From positions 62,001 to 126,000 of the forward strand of contig JAXHMA010000005.1 in the NCBI GenBank assembly GCA_034521835.1: a stretch of DNA of 64,000 bases, in the 5' to 3' direction. This document shows, piece after piece, positions 17,889 to 26,612 of this stretch. The notes beneath the pieces are model-generated. The model was not told the origin of the DNA. It was given only the letters and a program-made list of their open reading frames with translations, and searched no databases. The DNA is from JAMQKA01 sp034521835 (lineage in GTDB: Bacteria; Bacteroidota; Rhodothermia; Balneolales; Balneolaceae). The translations under genes were made by a program, and so were the position numbers. Every line of letters starts with the position of its first letter. Positions within the stretch are counted from its first letter, which is position 1.

Positions 17889-18833
17889 TCATACTCCTGC
17901 TTTCTCAATTACGGCTAGCACTTTTTTCAATCCTGTTTTTGCAACTTCCTGTAAATCCCGTTCCCAATAGGTGGGATTATACAACTCCAGGGAAACGCAG
18001 CCATTGAACCCGGTAGCGTGCAGGTCTTTCAAAATGTCGGGTAGGGGTAGTACGCCATCGCCCGGGAAAACGCGATGGCTGTCCTCTTGGTTGCCTGGTG
18101 CAGGTGATTCGGGAGCATCCGCAAACTGAAAGATAGCGATCGATTCCCCCTGTAGCATGCTGATTCCTTCGAAACCACCGCCGTTTATATACATATGGAA
18201 CGTATCGGGTATAACGCGGGCTTCCCGGTGATCGGCATTGATTGCTACAGCAGTAGCTTCACCCAGCGTTTTAAGGGGAAAAAATTTTACAAATACAATG
18301 GCAGGCTTAATGCCATAATCATTGATACCGATCTCAATCAAATCTCTATAGCGAGCAGCCACCCAGCCCAGGTCATAATTTTCTCCCACCGTATTGGGAA
18401 TCGTCTGGATGTGCTGCGACCCGATGTCGGCAGCCATTCGCATGCGATTTCGGGTATCTTTCAGGGAGGCTTCCCACTCCTTTTGTGTAGGAGGAAGGGC
18501 GTTCCAAAGACCTATGACACTCGGTACAAATAATCCGCGATCTTTGATCTCTCTGCCCAGTTCCTTAAGGTCGCCGCCCTGCTGTTCATATTCCTCCAGC
18601 TCCCCATCCCAAGGCTCAATGGCATCAAAGCCGGCTTCATCCGCAATACGGACCTTCTCCTCCAGGGAAGCCGGACGAATAGTTGTTGTATCCAGACAGA
18701 TCGGCCACGGGCTTTTACCGTTTTGGTAGCGTTGCGTACTGGTTTTGGGTTCCAGGTTCCGTGATTTAAGTGCGGGTAAAAGTCCGCTTAAGATCCCGGC
18801 AGAGCTTAACGACAAAAAAGTGCGACGTTTCAT
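17889..18833 (-). CDS. Sugar phosphate isomerase/epimerase-like TIM-barrel protein with Tat signal
   Basis: 314 residues. The N-terminus MKRRTFLSLSSAGILSGLLP is a twin-arginine-type signal, so the protein is probably exported folded. The rest fits the xylose isomerase-like TIM barrel (AP endonuclease family 2 fold): EEKVRIADEAGFDAIEPWDGE, then metal-ligand-type Glu/His/Asp residues (VIPDTFHMYINGGG; FPGDGVLPLPDILKDL; CVSLELYNPTYWERD). It lies last in the minus-strand fructan locus, 134 bp after the PfkB kinase. The periplasmic substrate is unknown and its link to fructan use is by position only. Confidence 0.8.
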   Translation of the reverse strand: MKRRTFLSLSSAGILSGLLPALKSRNLEPKTSTQRYQNGKSPWPICLDTTTIRPASLEEKVRIADEAGFDAIEPWDGELEEYEQQGGDLKELGREIKDRGLFVPSVIGLWNALPPTQKEWEASLKDTRNRMRMAADIGSQHIQTIPNTVGENYDLGWVAARYRDLIEIGINDYGIKPAIVFVKFFPLKTLGEATAVAINADHREARVIPDTFHMYINGGGFEGISMLQGESIAIFQFADAPESPAPGNQEDSHRVFPGDGVLPLPDILKDLHATGFNGCVSLELYNPTYWERDLQEVAKTGLKKVLAVIEKAGV

Positions 18834-18967
18834 TTGATCGGCGTATTTGGGTTCAGTTGAATAGTTGATCGAAATCTGACTTTGCTTTCCATATCTACCA
18901 AATTTTGACCAAAACTAAAACTGTAAACTTGTATAAAAGATAAGCTCCAGAGTAGCGTAAAAACTGT

Positions 18968-19861
18968 TTAAGAGCTTTCCTCCATCTGGGACAGAATATC
19001 TTCCATGGAGTAGCTGGGGGTAGCACCATCTTTTTGGGCTACCAGGGCCCCGGTAGCGTTGGCATAAGCAAGTAGTTCATTGCCAACTTTCCCGTTTTTA
19101 ATACCGAATATGAGGGCAGCAAGAAATGCATCACCAGCTCCTACGACATCTTTGGCCTTTTTGGGAAAACCGTTGTGTTCGGTCCAAATATCATCCCTGT
19201 ATATCATGGCTCCGTTAGCGCCTTGGGTTATACATACCAGCGAGCAGTTAAACTTTTCGGCAACATGTTCCACTGTTTTTTTCATACCGCCCGAAAGGTC
19301 GTACCAATCTTTTAGCTGATTCAGTTCCTCTTCGTTCATCTTGATAATATCGGCTACTTCCAGCGAATCATAGATAATATCTTTATCCACATAGGGCCTG
19401 CGCAGATTCATATCCAGGATCTTCAGCATATCCAGTTTCCAGAGCTGCTGTATGGTTTCGCGGCTGGCTTCATTTCGTTGGGCCAGGGTGCCGAAAACAA
19501 GTCCCCAGCAGTCCTCTGTGGCATTAGTCAACGGATTATTTAAACGAATAAAATCCCACGCAACAGATTCTACAATTCTATATTTCGGATCGCCATCGTT
19601 ACTGATATCCACGCAGACAAAGCCGGTTTCATGGGCTCCATCTTTTTGGATTAAATCGGTGGATATGCCTTTGGCGTTGATGCGGCTTATCGCCTCTTTC
19701 CCCAACCGGTCTTCACCAACTTTACTGGCAATTGAAGCTTTAATACCCAGTTGATTGAGATGGTAACATACATTCAGCGGAGCCCCTCCAAGATATAGTC
19801 CGGAAGGCAACGAGTCCCAAAGTATTTCTCCGATACAGAGTATCCCACCTTGCAATCTCAT
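18968..19861 (-). CDS. PfkB-family carbohydrate kinase (probable fructokinase)
   Basis: 297 residues, the family length. The N-terminal GEILWDSLPSGLYLGGAPLN matches the fructokinase start, where GG binds the sugar. The C-terminal VVGAGDAFLAALIFG holds the anion hole and the catalytic Asp (GAGD). It should phosphorylate cytosolic fructose released by the two GH32 enzymes and imported by the adjacent sugar porter, 55 bp upstream in the same transcription direction. Fructose specificity is inferred from context and the N-terminal pattern. Confidence 0.88.
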   Translation of the reverse strand: MRLQGGILCIGEILWDSLPSGLYLGGAPLNVCYHLNQLGIKASIASKVGEDRLGKEAISRINAKGISTDLIQKDGAHETGFVCVDISNDGDPKYRIVESVAWDFIRLNNPLTNATEDCWGLVFGTLAQRNEASRETIQQLWKLDMLKILDMNLRRPYVDKDIIYDSLEVADIIKMNEEELNQLKDWYDLSGGMKKTVEHVAEKFNCSLVCITQGANGAMIYRDDIWTEHNGFPKKAKDVVGAGDAFLAALIFGIKNGKVGNELLAYANATGALVAQKDGATPSYSMEDILSQMEESS

Positions 19862-19916
19862 AAATCTTAAAATTTGTTTGTAATTTAATGACTAACCGTT
19901 TTTTCTGAGAAACTAT

Positions 19917-21272
19917 CTACTTCCAGTCTTCTTTAAATTCTTTATCATCCGGCAGCAATTCTTTTTCAAGCTCTTCCAGGGAACGCCCTTTGGTTTCCGG
20001 CATCATTTTCCATACAAAAAGCAACTGTAAAACCATCATTCCGGCAAAGAAGGCAAATATTGTACCGCCGGAAAAAGCCCCTAAAACCGTGGGGGTTAAC
20101 AGCGTGATAATAGCGGCGCCTACCCAGTGCGTGCCCGAGCCCAGCGACATACCGTAATCGCGCACGGCATTGGGAAAAATTTCTGAGATAAACGCCCAGA
20201 TTACGGCTCCCTGACCGATTGCGTGCGAGGCGATAAAGGCATTGACAAACAGTACGACGATCCCCCCTTCAGCACCTGTAAAAAAGCCCCATGAAACCCC
20301 TGAAAGAGATATAATGTAGCCGAACGAACCATAATACATCAACTGCTTTCGCCCCACCTTGTCGATCAGGTACATCCCCAAAATGGTGAACAGCAGATTC
20401 ACAATGCCAATGGGTACGGAGGCACCCAGCACTTCGGTGGCTGCCAGGCCCGCCTGTTCAAAAATCCGGGGTGCATAGTACAGCACAAAATTTATCCCTG
20501 AAAACTGGTTGAAGAAAGCGATAAGAAAGGCCAGCATTATCGGGAAGCTGTATTTTTTTGTAAGAAATTCACGCCGGGTTGCCCGTTTCCCCGATCTTTT
20601 AATCTCCTGTAGCAGTTTTTCAATGTTCTCTGTGGGATTGAGCTGCTTCAGTATCTTAAGGGCTCCCTCCTCATCATTCTTGCGCAAGGCTAACCAGCGT
20701 GGGCTGTTGGGAATCCCAATAACAAACAGGGAGTAGATCGCAGCGGGTATCGCTTCCACACCCAGCATCCAGCGCCAGGCATTGACTCCGAAATACTCCC
20801 CGATCAGGTAGTTGGAGATATAGGCTACCAGGATGCCCAATACGATATTAAACTGGTAGGAGGCCACCAGGCGACCCCGATTACCGGCCGGAGTGATTTC
20901 GGAGATGTAGATCGGGGCCGCTACAGAAGAGGCGCCGACGCCAAGCCCACCGATAAATCGGGAAAAAGAAAATATATAGGGATCGGGAGCAAATGCGGAC
21001 CCAAGAGCCGAGAGCAGGTAAAAAATACCGATCCAGAACAGTGTTCTCTTCCGGCCGAGCTTATCGCAGGGTATGCCCCCGAAGAGTGCCCCGATTACCG
21101 TGCCCCACAGCGCCATAGACATGATGAATGTGCCGTGAAAAAGGTCGCTTGTTTGCCAGAGTTCCTGTATTGGCTGGTCAGCTCCTGAAATTACAATGGT
21201 ATCAAAACCGAATAGAAAACCGGCCAAAGAGGCTGCAATCGCCGAGAGTAAAATCGACTTTGTTTTTATCAT
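19917..21272 (-). CDS. MFS sugar porter (probable fructose importer)
   Basis: 451 residues with 12 predicted helices. Sugar-porter signatures are present: GALFGGIPCDKLGRKRTL (loop 2-3), RFIGGLGVGASSVAAPIYIS, PNSPRWLALRKN (PESPRWL equivalent), FNQFSGINFVLYYAP, and MPETKGRSLEELE at the end. It lies between the GH32 genes and the kinase, 27 bp from the GH32 stop, so its likely substrate is fructose or a short fructan product. A decayed close relative occurs at 31837-32478. Confidence 0.9.
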   Translation of the reverse strand: MIKTKSILLSAIAASLAGFLFGFDTIVISGADQPIQELWQTSDLFHGTFIMSMALWGTVIGALFGGIPCDKLGRKRTLFWIGIFYLLSALGSAFAPDPYIFSFSRFIGGLGVGASSVAAPIYISEITPAGNRGRLVASYQFNIVLGILVAYISNYLIGEYFGVNAWRWMLGVEAIPAAIYSLFVIGIPNSPRWLALRKNDEEGALKILKQLNPTENIEKLLQEIKRSGKRATRREFLTKKYSFPIMLAFLIAFFNQFSGINFVLYYAPRIFEQAGLAATEVLGASVPIGIVNLLFTILGMYLIDKVGRKQLMYYGSFGYIISLSGVSWGFFTGAEGGIVVLFVNAFIASHAIGQGAVIWAFISEIFPNAVRDYGMSLGSGTHWVGAAIITLLTPTVLGAFSGGTIFAFFAGMMVLQLLFVWKMMPETKGRSLEELEKELLPDDKEFKEDWK

Positions 21273-21299
21273 CCCTTACATCCTTTATTAATTATTCTG

Positions 21300-22880
21300 T
21301 TAGTTCCAGGTGGAGTCCAGTTGCCATATATCAAGGTTTATCAGTTGAGTAGCACCACCGGTGGAGAATAACGAAATTCCATCGCTATCCGAAGAAGGAA
21401 AAATGCGATCCGTGATAACCACGCGGCCGTCGTTGCCGAAAACCTCTACCGAAGAGCGATCGACAAAGATATGCAATTTAATCTGACCGTCAAGAGGTTG
21501 TAGAGGCGCCGTGTGAACACCGGCAAATTCTTCACTAAACTCCGTTTCCCCGGAGTTGGTTCGGTCGATATAGAGCTCACCGGTTTCCACATTGTAGCCG
21601 ACGATAGTTTCCTCCTGCTCTCCCTCTGCCACTTTGAATCCAAAATCGGCGGCATCACCTATTTCAAATTCAGCAATGATTTCCAGCTGATTTCCGCTGA
21701 TGCCTGCCTCGGCCAGCATGGTTGAAGTCCCCTCGATCTGCTGGTTTTCAAACTGTTGGTGCGATCCGCGCAGGGCTTGCAGTTCATTGACTGGTTGGTG
21801 AGTCAAGTAGGTGCCCTCTTCATAATTTCTGAGAGTTAACGAGCGCGGAGTAGTCATGGCGCTGCGCCATGGACTTGTGGGAATATCGTTGGCATACTGC
21901 CAGTTGTTCATCCACGAGATCCAGATGCGACGGCCATCATCTTCGGGAATATTCGCGTAGGATTGTACCGCGTAGAAATCCTTCCCATAATCTACCCACC
22001 GCGTTTCGCCCTCTGTTTCCGGATCCTGCGTAAAGGAGGATCCGTCAAAATCGCCGATAAAGTATTGGGAACCCGAACCGCCAAACGGTCCGCCGGGATT
22101 GAGGTCCACCTGCAGTACCCATTTGGTCTGGTCAGTTCCCTCTATGGGAAGCTCAAACAGGTCGGGGCACTCCCAAATACCGCCGGTTGCCCCGGAGGGA
22201 CCAAACTCACTGAGCAGGCTCCACTCCTTCAAATTATCAGAACTGTAAAGTTGTACTTTGTATTCCGTGGGAAGAGCAACGACCATGATCCACTGTTCCA
22301 TTTCATCGTGCCAGAACACCTTGGGATCCCGGAAATTGGCCATGCCCTCATCCAGCACCGGGTTGCCGTTGTACTTGGTCCACGTGCGGCCGTTATCAGT
22401 ACTGTAGGCGATACGCTGGTCCTGCAGCTCCTGGTCGGTGTGATGGCCCGTGTAAATGGCCACCATCGGCGGATTGTCTTCAGATCCAAATCCACTGGTA
22501 TTTTTGTGATCTACCACTGCACTGCCGGAAAAGATCATCACATTGTTCTCCTCTTTCAGTGCCACAGGCAGATGTTCCCAGTGCACCAGATCTTCACTTA
22601 CGGCGTGCCCCCAGCTCATGTGTCCCCATGTATCACCGAACGGGTTATGCTGGTAAAACAGGTGGTATTCCCCATCGTGATATACCAGCCCGTTGGGGTC
22701 GTTCATCCAGTTTTGGGCCGGCGTAAAGTGGAACTGCGGGCGGTAGGGCTCGTCGTAGCTTACTTCCTGCCCCGATGATTCTGGCTGATTCTGCTCACGC
22801 TCCCCGGTTCCACAGGAACTAATGAGTAAGAATGAAGTGGCAAGTAACAAGATGCTGGCAAGTTTGTTATCAATATTCAT
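21300..22880 (-). CDS. GH32 fructanase/levanase lipoprotein
   Basis: 526 residues. The N-terminus has a lipobox (LLISSC, Cys23), so it is probably anchored to a membrane surface. GH32 landmarks are the nucleophile D61 in WMNDPNG, the FRDPKVFW transition-state stabiliser motif, and the acid/base Glu in WECPDLFELP. The five-blade propeller is followed by a C-terminal beta-sandwich (about 390-526, HIFVDRSSVEVFGNDGRV). It should release fructose from levan, inulin or sucrose. It is the intact partner of the frameshifted GH32 gene just upstream in the same operon. Confidence 0.93.
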   Translation of the reverse strand: MNIDNKLASILLLATSFLLISSCGTGEREQNQPESSGQEVSYDEPYRPQFHFTPAQNWMNDPNGLVYHDGEYHLFYQHNPFGDTWGHMSWGHAVSEDLVHWEHLPVALKEENNVMIFSGSAVVDHKNTSGFGSEDNPPMVAIYTGHHTDQELQDQRIAYSTDNGRTWTKYNGNPVLDEGMANFRDPKVFWHDEMEQWIMVVALPTEYKVQLYSSDNLKEWSLLSEFGPSGATGGIWECPDLFELPIEGTDQTKWVLQVDLNPGGPFGGSGSQYFIGDFDGSSFTQDPETEGETRWVDYGKDFYAVQSYANIPEDDGRRIWISWMNNWQYANDIPTSPWRSAMTTPRSLTLRNYEEGTYLTHQPVNELQALRGSHQQFENQQIEGTSTMLAEAGISGNQLEIIAEFEIGDAADFGFKVAEGEQEETIVGYNVETGELYIDRTNSGETEFSEEFAGVHTAPLQPLDGQIKLHIFVDRSSVEVFGNDGRVVITDRIFPSSDSDGISLFSTGGATQLINLDIWQLDSTWN

Positions 22881-22922
22881 GATTCTATTCTGATGTTTGG
22901 TTTATGACTGATACAATTCGTT

Positions 22923-24604
22923 CTATTTATCCCAGATGGAAGAAAGTTCATGAACCTCCAATGACTTAACCAGCAGTGCTGAATCTCCTCTGCCACGGGC
23001 AAAGACCTCAACAGCTTGCTCAGTATCCACAGAGTTATACTGCTCTACAAAGTATAATTCCCCATCATTGACAAACACCTCCATCCCCATCCGGTCCACG
23101 ATCAGTTCGAGCTTCAGGGTCTCATCAATCGGGTAAAAAGTATTGTTTAGCGTGCTCCGGAGCAGGTTGTAGGTCAATTCATAGCCGTTTACATTCAGCC
23201 CAAACTGGGTTGCTTCTCCCTTGTCGAACTCTGCAATAATGTGTAGTTGATCTCCTCGTATGGCAGATGAAATTGTGGTATCACTTAAGACCTGATTCTT
23301 TATTCTATAACTACGGGCGTGCAGCTTCTCAATTTCCTGTATGGGCTGGGGATACAGCAGGTACCCGTCGGATGTTTTCCTGAGATTCAGTTTGGTCGGG
23401 AAGGTCATGCTCTGGTTGAAGGGCATGTACGGGGTCTCCGTTTGGAACCAGCCGATCTGGATGCGTCGCCCATCGTCCTCGGGGACGTTGGCGACGGTTT
23501 GAGAGGCATAGAATTCACCGCCGTAATCGTACTTCCGCAGGCCCTGTTCCACGGTAAATGTTTTGCCGTCAAATGAACCAATCACATATTTGCCGTCGGC
23601 GTCGTACATTACCCACTTGCTCTCCCCGGACTCTCCTTCAACAGGAAGTTCAAAGAGCTCCGGGCACTCAAAGAAATCAGTCACGCCCGACTGGTAGGTC
23701 CAGTCTTTAAGGTTGGGGGAGGTATAAATAGAGTGCTGATACAGCCTGACTTCCTCCCCGAATTCCAACTCCCGAGTATGAGATTCACTATAGACAATCA
23801 TCACCCAGTGTCCGCCGGGTTCATACCAAAACACTTTGGGATCGCGTCCATCATGCTCTACCACCGGGTTGCCTTCGTACTCCTCAAAGGTACGCCCGTT
23901 ATCATAGCTCAGGGCCAGGTGTTCGCCAGAGCCGGTCCGTGTATATGTAGCGATGAGCGGATCTACGCCGTTTCGCCTGAAGCCGGAGGTGTTTTGTGGA
24001 TCTACCACCGCACCGCCGGAAAAAGCCATGTGATCATGGTTTGGGGAATAAAGGGCATCGGGAGCTCCTGCCAGTGCACCAAGTCGGTGCTTACCGCGTG
24101 TCCCCAGTGCATGTTGCCCCAGCTCCAGCCATAGGGATTGTGCTGGTAGAACAGGTGCCATTCGCCGTTATACCAGATCAGGCCGTTAGGGTCGTTGTTC
24201 CATCCGCGGCGAGAGGAGAAGTGTAACTGCTGGCGGTATCGTTCGTTGTAAATATCTTCCTGCCCCGGGAAGGAGACATCCGCAAACACTTTCTCTAATC
24301 CTGCTTTGCCCGCCGAATCATCCATTTCAACGGTGAGTGTTTGGCCTTGGTAGCGCTGCACCGGAAAGAACGCCCACCAGTCGGGATCTCCGTTGGCCAG
24401 GCTGATGGAAAACTCATCCAGCACCTTACCGTCGTGGATGATACGCATCATCTTTTGCTCCCCGTCAAAATTGCTGCTCCAGCCCGCTACCGGGATATTC
24501 AGGTACCGGTCTTGGCTCTGTATAGGTATCTGCCGGGTTACTTTTTGAGCTACTGCCGGCATCGTAACAAGAAAGATTAAACAACACGCTATGTATGATT
24601 TCAT
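22923..24604 (-). pseudogene. GH32 fructan hydrolase with N-terminal DUF4980-like domain, one frameshift
   Basis: The start is the ATG at 24602-24604, followed by a signal peptide (YIACCLIFLVTMPAVAQ). An N-terminal domain of about 100 residues (YLNIPVAGWSSNFDGEQKMM) resembles DUF4980 found in Bacteroidota levan hydrolases. The GH32 propeller begins at GWNNDPNGLIWYNGEWHLF (nucleophile Asp) and continues to the acid/base Glu in FFECPELFELP and a beta-sandwich. At about 24060 the frame breaks: HWQELP should continue DALYSPNHDHMA, and one C appears missing in a CCC run. Apart from that single base every motif is intact, so a sequencing indel is as likely as a true mutation. Domain content differs from the downstream GH32. 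Confidence 0.85.
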
Positions 24605-24757
24605 AAGCTTAAATTTTTGAATTTCGGAAAGTCCGACGTAACACATCCTGTTTCATTTTGTTGACCAAGACATTGGCTAAAAGATTCTGAGATATTTTTT
24701 TGGAAGTACCACCCCATACTAATCCCAGTTACTGAACTCATACTTTCATAGATCTAA

Positions 24758-24793
24758 GCCGGGGCTCATATTAAGAAGGATGAGAACCCCGGC
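24758..24793 (-). promoter_or_regulatory. Hairpin between susD and the first GH32 gene
   Basis: GCCGGGG-CTCAT pairs with ATGAG-(AA)-CCCCGGC around a 10-nt loop. There is no clear U tract on the minus-strand transcript, so it looks like a stability or processing hairpin behind susD (stop at 24815) rather than a full terminator. Confidence 0.55.
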
Positions 24794-24814
24794 CATGATT
24801 GGGGAATGCGCTGT

Positions 24815-26569
24815 CTAGTAGCCTGGGTTTTGCTCGTAAACCCCTTCACTCAACACAATTTCCTGTTGTGGAATGGGCAGGTACTCATTTTTATTAGCCT
24901 CAAAGTGTGCCTCCCCGAGATATGTTTTTCTCGTTTGCTCTACTTCGAAGTAATCATTAAGCACTTCTTCCGCAATGCCCCATCGCACCAGGTCGAAAAA
25001 GCGCCAGCTTTCCATAGCAAATTCAAGGCGGCGCTCCCATTGAAGAGCCTCCCGGGCGTTTTCCTGGGTCCAGTTTATATTGCCTCCATCCTGATATGGC
25101 TCAATAAAATAATCGGCCGGTTCGGTACCGTCGGAATAGCGGACCATGTCTGTACTGTTGGCCGCCCTGGTCCTCAGCGAGTTGATTAGCGGCAATGCCT
25201 CGTCTTCGCGTCCCAGTTCAATAAGTGCTTCCGCTTTCATAAGCAGTACATCCGAATAGCGGATCACATCTACATTTTTGGCGCTACCCCAGAAGGGTCC
25301 CCAAGACTGGGTACCCGGCTGATCGGGGTGTTGTACCTCTTTCATGGTCGAATGATGGCCATAGAGTTCCGGCTGCCTGGCCCAACCTTGTTGATAAAGC
25401 CAGTCCGAATCATACTTGAACGGATGCCCCGGAATAGCAACGGTATGACTCAGACGGGGATCGAACGTTTGTTGAAGATATGCATTCGGATCCGTGTCAC
25501 TTACCATTTGATCATTGAAGGTATCAAACAGTGGCAGGCCCGTATTTTCGTCGGTTTTAAAGGCATTCACCAGGTTGTGACTTGGAATGTGGAACCAGCA
25601 GCAGCCATATTCCGAGGCCATGTTATAGTTCAGGCCATGCTCGTAATTCATACGCCCCCCTTGGGCCGTACCATCGTCAAAGGAATGCTGAATGGCGAAC
25701 ACCGACTCGGGACCGTTATCGTATTCGGTGATGAAGTTTTTACCATAATCATCGTACAAGGCATGCTTGCCGGAGTCAATAACATAATCGGCTTGCGCTA
25801 CCACCTGGTTCAGATGTTCTTGGTTTATGTTAACCACATTATGCTCTTCATCCTGTTCATAAGCCTGGTAGAGCCGGGTTCGGGCCAAGTAAGCGGCGGC
25901 CGCTACGGCACTGGCTCTGCCTACATCTTCCTGTTCATCGGGCAGATTTTGCTTTGCAAACTGGAATTCCGCAGCAATTTTATCTAATAACTGGTCCCTG
26001 GTAAATTCTGTGTTGGAGATTTCCTGCACAGCATCTGTGTCGGCCGTCTCGTCCATCCAGGGCACCTGTTTGTACAGGATGACCAGTCGGAAATAAAAAT
26101 GAGCTCTCAGGAAGCGCATCTCCGCTATACGTTCCTGCAGCGGATACGAACTATCTTGCACATCCAGCTCATCGATTTTGCGCAGGGCCAGGTTCGTCCG
26201 CTCTATGCCTTCGTAAAACGCCTGCCAGGTGCGGTGTTGGTAACCCTGGTCTTCTCTTATAAAAACGAATCGTTCATACCAGTCCATTTCAGCCTGATCA
26301 CCCAAACTTCCCCCACCTTTATAGGCATCGTCAGAACGAACACTGCCGTAAAGCCAGTTCGACTCAAAGGAAAACAGCCAGTCAGAGTTTCCGAGCGATG
26401 CATAGGCGGCCGTTGTCAGTCTTTCAATACCATCTGCGCCGCTGATATCTTCCTCATTCACCACCCCTTTCGGCTTGTAATCCAGGAAGCCTTCACAACC
26501 GGAAAGCATAAAGAGTAACACGGTAACAACACTTACTACAACAATTGATTTAAACTTGATAGGAATCAT
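24815..26569 (-). CDS. SusD/RagB-family nutrient-binding outer membrane lipoprotein
   Basis: 584 residues. A lipoprotein signal (TVLLFMLSGCEGFLDYKP) is followed by the SusD-specific N-terminal pattern and TPR-like helices (LRFLRAHFYFRLVILYKQVP; AAAAAYLARTRLYQAYEQ). The C-terminus has the typical RWGIAEEVLNDYF and YLPIPQQEIVLSEGVYEQNPGY end. It caps the SusC transporter encoded 43 bp upstream and binds the oligosaccharide at the cell surface. With the two GH32 enzymes, the ligand is probably a fructan. Confidence 0.95.
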   Translation of the reverse strand: MIPIKFKSIVVVSVVTVLLFMLSGCEGFLDYKPKGVVNEEDISGADGIERLTTAAYASLGNSDWLFSFESNWLYGSVRSDDAYKGGGSLGDQAEMDWYERFVFIREDQGYQHRTWQAFYEGIERTNLALRKIDELDVQDSSYPLQERIAEMRFLRAHFYFRLVILYKQVPWMDETADTDAVQEISNTEFTRDQLLDKIAAEFQFAKQNLPDEQEDVGRASAVAAAAYLARTRLYQAYEQDEEHNVVNINQEHLNQVVAQADYVIDSGKHALYDDYGKNFITEYDNGPESVFAIQHSFDDGTAQGGRMNYEHGLNYNMASEYGCCWFHIPSHNLVNAFKTDENTGLPLFDTFNDQMVSDTDPNAYLQQTFDPRLSHTVAIPGHPFKYDSDWLYQQGWARQPELYGHHSTMKEVQHPDQPGTQSWGPFWGSAKNVDVIRYSDVLLMKAEALIELGREDEALPLINSLRTRAANSTDMVRYSDGTEPADYFIEPYQDGGNINWTQENAREALQWERRLEFAMESWRFFDLVRWGIAEEVLNDYFEVEQTRKTYLGEAHFEANKNEYLPIPQQEIVLSEGVYEQNPGY

Positions 26570-26612
26570 AACCTCTACCTCATTATTCTTTTTAGAATCT
26601 CAAATTCATTGA

